From assembly GCA_016927095.1 (NCBI GenBank), contig JAFGNI010000033.1, forward strand, positions 1 to 8,419: 8,419 bases of DNA. The letters are read 5' to 3'. The translations under genes and the position numbers were made by a program. This DNA comes from Anaerolineae bacterium (lineage in GTDB: Bacteria > Chloroflexota > Anaerolineae > B4-G1 > SLSP01). The notes beneath the pieces were generated by a model. That model had not been told where the DNA came from and made no database searches. It was given only the letters and a program-made list of their open reading frames with translations. Positions 6,748-8,419 of the stretch are shown here, in pieces. Position 1 is the first letter of the stretch, and each line of letters begins with the position of its first letter.

Positions 6748-7929
6748 CTAGACGGCCCGGAGATATCGTGCCCACTGCTCCAGACCTTCCTCAGGAGCGG
6801 GGTAGTAGCCATTGTGCCGGTAGACACGCACCACCTGGGGAAGCAGGCCGGTGGTGATCTCGTAGTTGATAGTGTCGGCCCAACCGGCGACTTCCTCCGC
6901 CGTGATCTCGCCATCGCCCTGACTGCCAATGGCAACGACCTCGTCACCGACAGCGACGCCCGGGATGTCCGTGACCTCCACGACCAACTGGTCCATACAG
7001 ATGCGACCACGGATGGGGGCCCGCCGGCCCCGGACTAAGACCTCGCCGCGGTTGGAGATGCGGCGCGGATAGCCATCCCCATAGCCTAGCGAGACGAGCG
7101 CGACCCGCGTGGGGTGTTTTGTGAGAAACGTGCGTCCATAGCTGATCGTGGTTCCAGGCGCTAGGTCGCGCACTTTAATCACGGTGCTCTTGAGGGCGAG
7201 GGCCCGGTGCAGTGGGAAGACGGGCAAGCTCTCCCGCGACGGGGCCATGCCGTAGATCAGCAAGCCCGGTCGCACCGCTGCCAGGTGAGCTTCGGGCATC
7301 GTGATAACCGCGGCGCTGTTGCAGACGTGGGGGAGGGGTATCTCGAACCCTGCGCCGGTGACCGCGCCTAGGATCGTCCTGAACTGAGCCCACTGGCGGT
7401 GGGCGAAGTCGAGGTTGAGTTCATCGGCGGCGGCGAAGTGCGTGAAGAGCCCTTCGATCACCACTCTGGGCAGATTGGCGACATAACGCACGAAATCGAG
7501 GGCTTGCTCGGGCTCCAAACCGTACCGGCTCATCCCGGTGTCGATCTTGATATGCACGGCCACCGGGCGCTCGGCGCGTTCCGACAAGAGACGGGCGGTT
7601 TCCCAATCGACGAGGGTGGGTGTGATGTCGTGTTGGAGCACGAGGTCCACGGCCGACGGAAGGACATGGCCAAGCAGGAGCACGGGGGCCCTGATGCCTG
7701 CCTCGCGCAGGGCGATCGCGGCTTGGATACGATGCACCGCCAGACGTGTCGCCCCAGCCTCGAGCGCCACGCGCGCTACGGGCCGCAGGCCGTGCCCGTA
7801 CGCATTCGCCTTGACGCTGGCGATGATCTCTACCTGAGGACCGACGTAGTTTTTAATCGCCTGGACGTTGTGTGCGATCGCATCCAGATCGATCTCGGCC
7901 CAGGTCACAACACCATCAGGGATCATCAT
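6748..7929 (-). CDS. alr: Alanine racemase (PLP-dependent)
   Basis: It interconverts L- and D-alanine in the cytoplasm, supplying D-alanine for peptidoglycan. Numbering from the ATG at 7929, the protein has 393 residues, a normal length. The N-terminal barrel opens with TWAEIDLDAIAHN, and the pyridoxal phosphate lysine is K40 in SVKANAYGHG. RPGLLIYG (220-227) is typical. The C-terminal beta domain holds the second catalytic residue Y264 (TISYGRTF), LGYGDGYPRR, the RICMDQ motif (309-314) and TINYEITTGLLPQVVR near the end with Y356. All expected residues are present. The frame offers TTG 7932, ATG 7929 and ATG 7926 in a row, and no good Shine-Dalgarno decides between them. It starts about 30 nt after the cytidine deaminase stop on the same strand, so the two probably share a transcript. 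Confidence 0.97.
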   Translation of the reverse strand: MMIPDGVVTWAEIDLDAIAHNVQAIKNYVGPQVEIIASVKANAYGHGLRPVARVALEAGATRLAVHRIQAAIALREAGIRAPVLLLGHVLPSAVDLVLQHDITPTLVDWETARLLSERAERPVAVHIKIDTGMSRYGLEPEQALDFVRYVANLPRVVIEGLFTHFAAADELNLDFAHRQWAQFRTILGAVTGAGFEIPLPHVCNSAAVITMPEAHLAAVRPGLLIYGMAPSRESLPVFPLHRALALKSTVIKVRDLAPGTTISYGRTFLTKHPTRVALVSLGYGDGYPRRISNRGEVLVRGRRAPIRGRICMDQLVVEVTDIPGVAVGDEVVAIGSQGDGEITAEEVAGWADTINYEITTGLLPQVVRVYRHNGYYPAPEEGLEQWARYLRAV

Positions 7930-7959
7930 CAATGTTAGCCAGGCAGGCCTAAGGGACGC

Positions 7960-8415
7960 TCAGCCAGACCCAGAGCCGGACCCCGAATTGGCAAGGTCCC
8001 TAGCCGAAAAGCCCACGGGCAGGAGCTCGCCCAGCGTATATGTCGTATACGCCCCTGTTGTGTCAGCGATGTAGACTGGCATGGCGTCAGCGGCGAACTC
8101 GCGCATGACTTGCCGGCAAGAGCCACAGGGAGAGCCGCCATTGGCCGTGACCACCGCAATCGCCTCAATCGATCTGGCACCGGCAGCAATGGCTTTGAAG
8201 ATGGCGACCCGCTCTGCGCACATCGTTAACGGATAGACGGCATTCTCAACATTGCAGCCTGTATAGATCTCGCCATCGCTGGCAAGGACGGCGGCTGCGA
8301 CCCGGTAGTGCGAGTAGGGCGCATAGGCATTCTCATAGACCTGTCCGGCAGCCTGGATCAGCGCGTCAGGCTCCGGCAGACTCCCGCGCTGGTCTGATGC
8401 TGGCGCCTTGCTCAC
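7960..8415 (-). CDS. cdd: Cytidine deaminase, zinc-dependent, small tetrameric type
   Basis: It hydrolyses cytidine and deoxycytidine to uridine and deoxyuridine in pyrimidine salvage. Starting from GTG at 8415 it has 151 residues, somewhat longer than the 125-140 usual for this type. YAPYSHYRVAAAV (31-43) and GCNVEN (53-58) form the substrate site. The zinc ligands are C66 (in MCAERVA, with catalytic E68) and C97 and C100 (SPCGSCRQ). The three-cysteine set marks the homotetrameric subfamily. GELLPVGF (129-136) is the usual C-terminal motif. Two oddities are visible: about a dozen extra residues before the first helix, and a C-terminal tail of four Ser-Gly repeats. The reading frame is open to the window edge and no ribosome binding site is visible, so the true start may be upstream. 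It precedes alr on the same strand. Confidence 0.95.
   Translation of the reverse strand: MSKAPASDQRGSLPEPDALIQAAGQVYENAYAPYSHYRVAAAVLASDGEIYTGCNVENAVYPLTMCAERVAIFKAIAAGARSIEAIAVVTANGGSPCGSCRQVMREFAADAMPVYIADTTGAYTTYTLGELLPVGFSARDLANSGSGSGSG
7963..7986 (-). repeat. Four tandem Ser-Gly codon pairs at the end of cytidine deaminase
   Basis: The last eight codons before the TGA encode SGSGSGSG, written as TCGGGG, TCCGGC, TCTGGG and TCTGGC. The unit is 6 nt and degenerate, with the second codon position kept and the third varying. This suggests either an old slippage expansion that has since drifted or selection for the flexible peptide. Confidence 0.6.
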
Positions 8416-8419
8416 CGAA

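Noticed and set aside
1..8419. Search for insertion sequences, CRISPR repeats, tRNAs, phage genes, toxin-antitoxin pairs or a defence system
   Set aside because: No transposase, regularly spaced repeats, cloverleaf-like sequence or defence-type gene was seen on either strand. The genes are ordinary chromosomal ones plus one unknown.

Overview
The window is bacterial chromosome of moderately high GC (estimated by eye at about 60%). It is compact, made of housekeeping-type genes, and shows no mobile element, CRISPR array, tRNA or rRNA. The phylum cannot be fixed from sequence alone. The head-domain motifs of the SMC protein (the run around PTPFCVLDEVDA and DEANVGRF) and the general style fit Chloroflexota or a neighbouring deep-branching group; this is a low-confidence inference.

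Layout. The left two thirds is a leftward (minus-strand) cluster. In order of transcription it holds a 222-residue protein of unknown function (5583-4915), the chromosome-structuring ATPase SMC (4903-1295), a membrane-anchored PAS/histidine kinase (1258-116), and the first 32 codons of an exported or membrane-anchored protein (98 to the window edge). Gaps are 11, 36 and 17 nt, with no terminator visible, so this reads as one operon. A promoter with a perfect extended -10 (TGGTATAAT) lies about 115 nt upstream of the first gene, whose start codon is TTG.

A rightward promoter (TTGCCA - 17 nt - TAGAGT) sits back to back with it. It drives a single gene, a radical SAM protein of the PflX/COG1313 type (5813-6733). 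This gene converges, with only 14 nt between stop codons, on a second leftward pair at the right edge: cytidine deaminase (8415-7960, start near or beyond the edge), then alanine racemase (7929-6748).

How the genes fit together. SMC compacts and segregates DNA. The kinase presumably signals through a response regulator not seen here. Alanine racemase supplies D-alanine for peptidoglycan, and cytidine deaminase salvages pyrimidines. The radical SAM protein has no glycyl radical partner or other obvious substrate in view. I see no convincing new multi-gene system. The parts most worth a second look are the unknown 222-residue protein (which may carry a catalytically dead Nudix-like motif), its operon with smc and an orphan kinase, the orphan PflX-type radical SAM enzyme, and the Ser-Gly repeat tail on cytidine deaminase.
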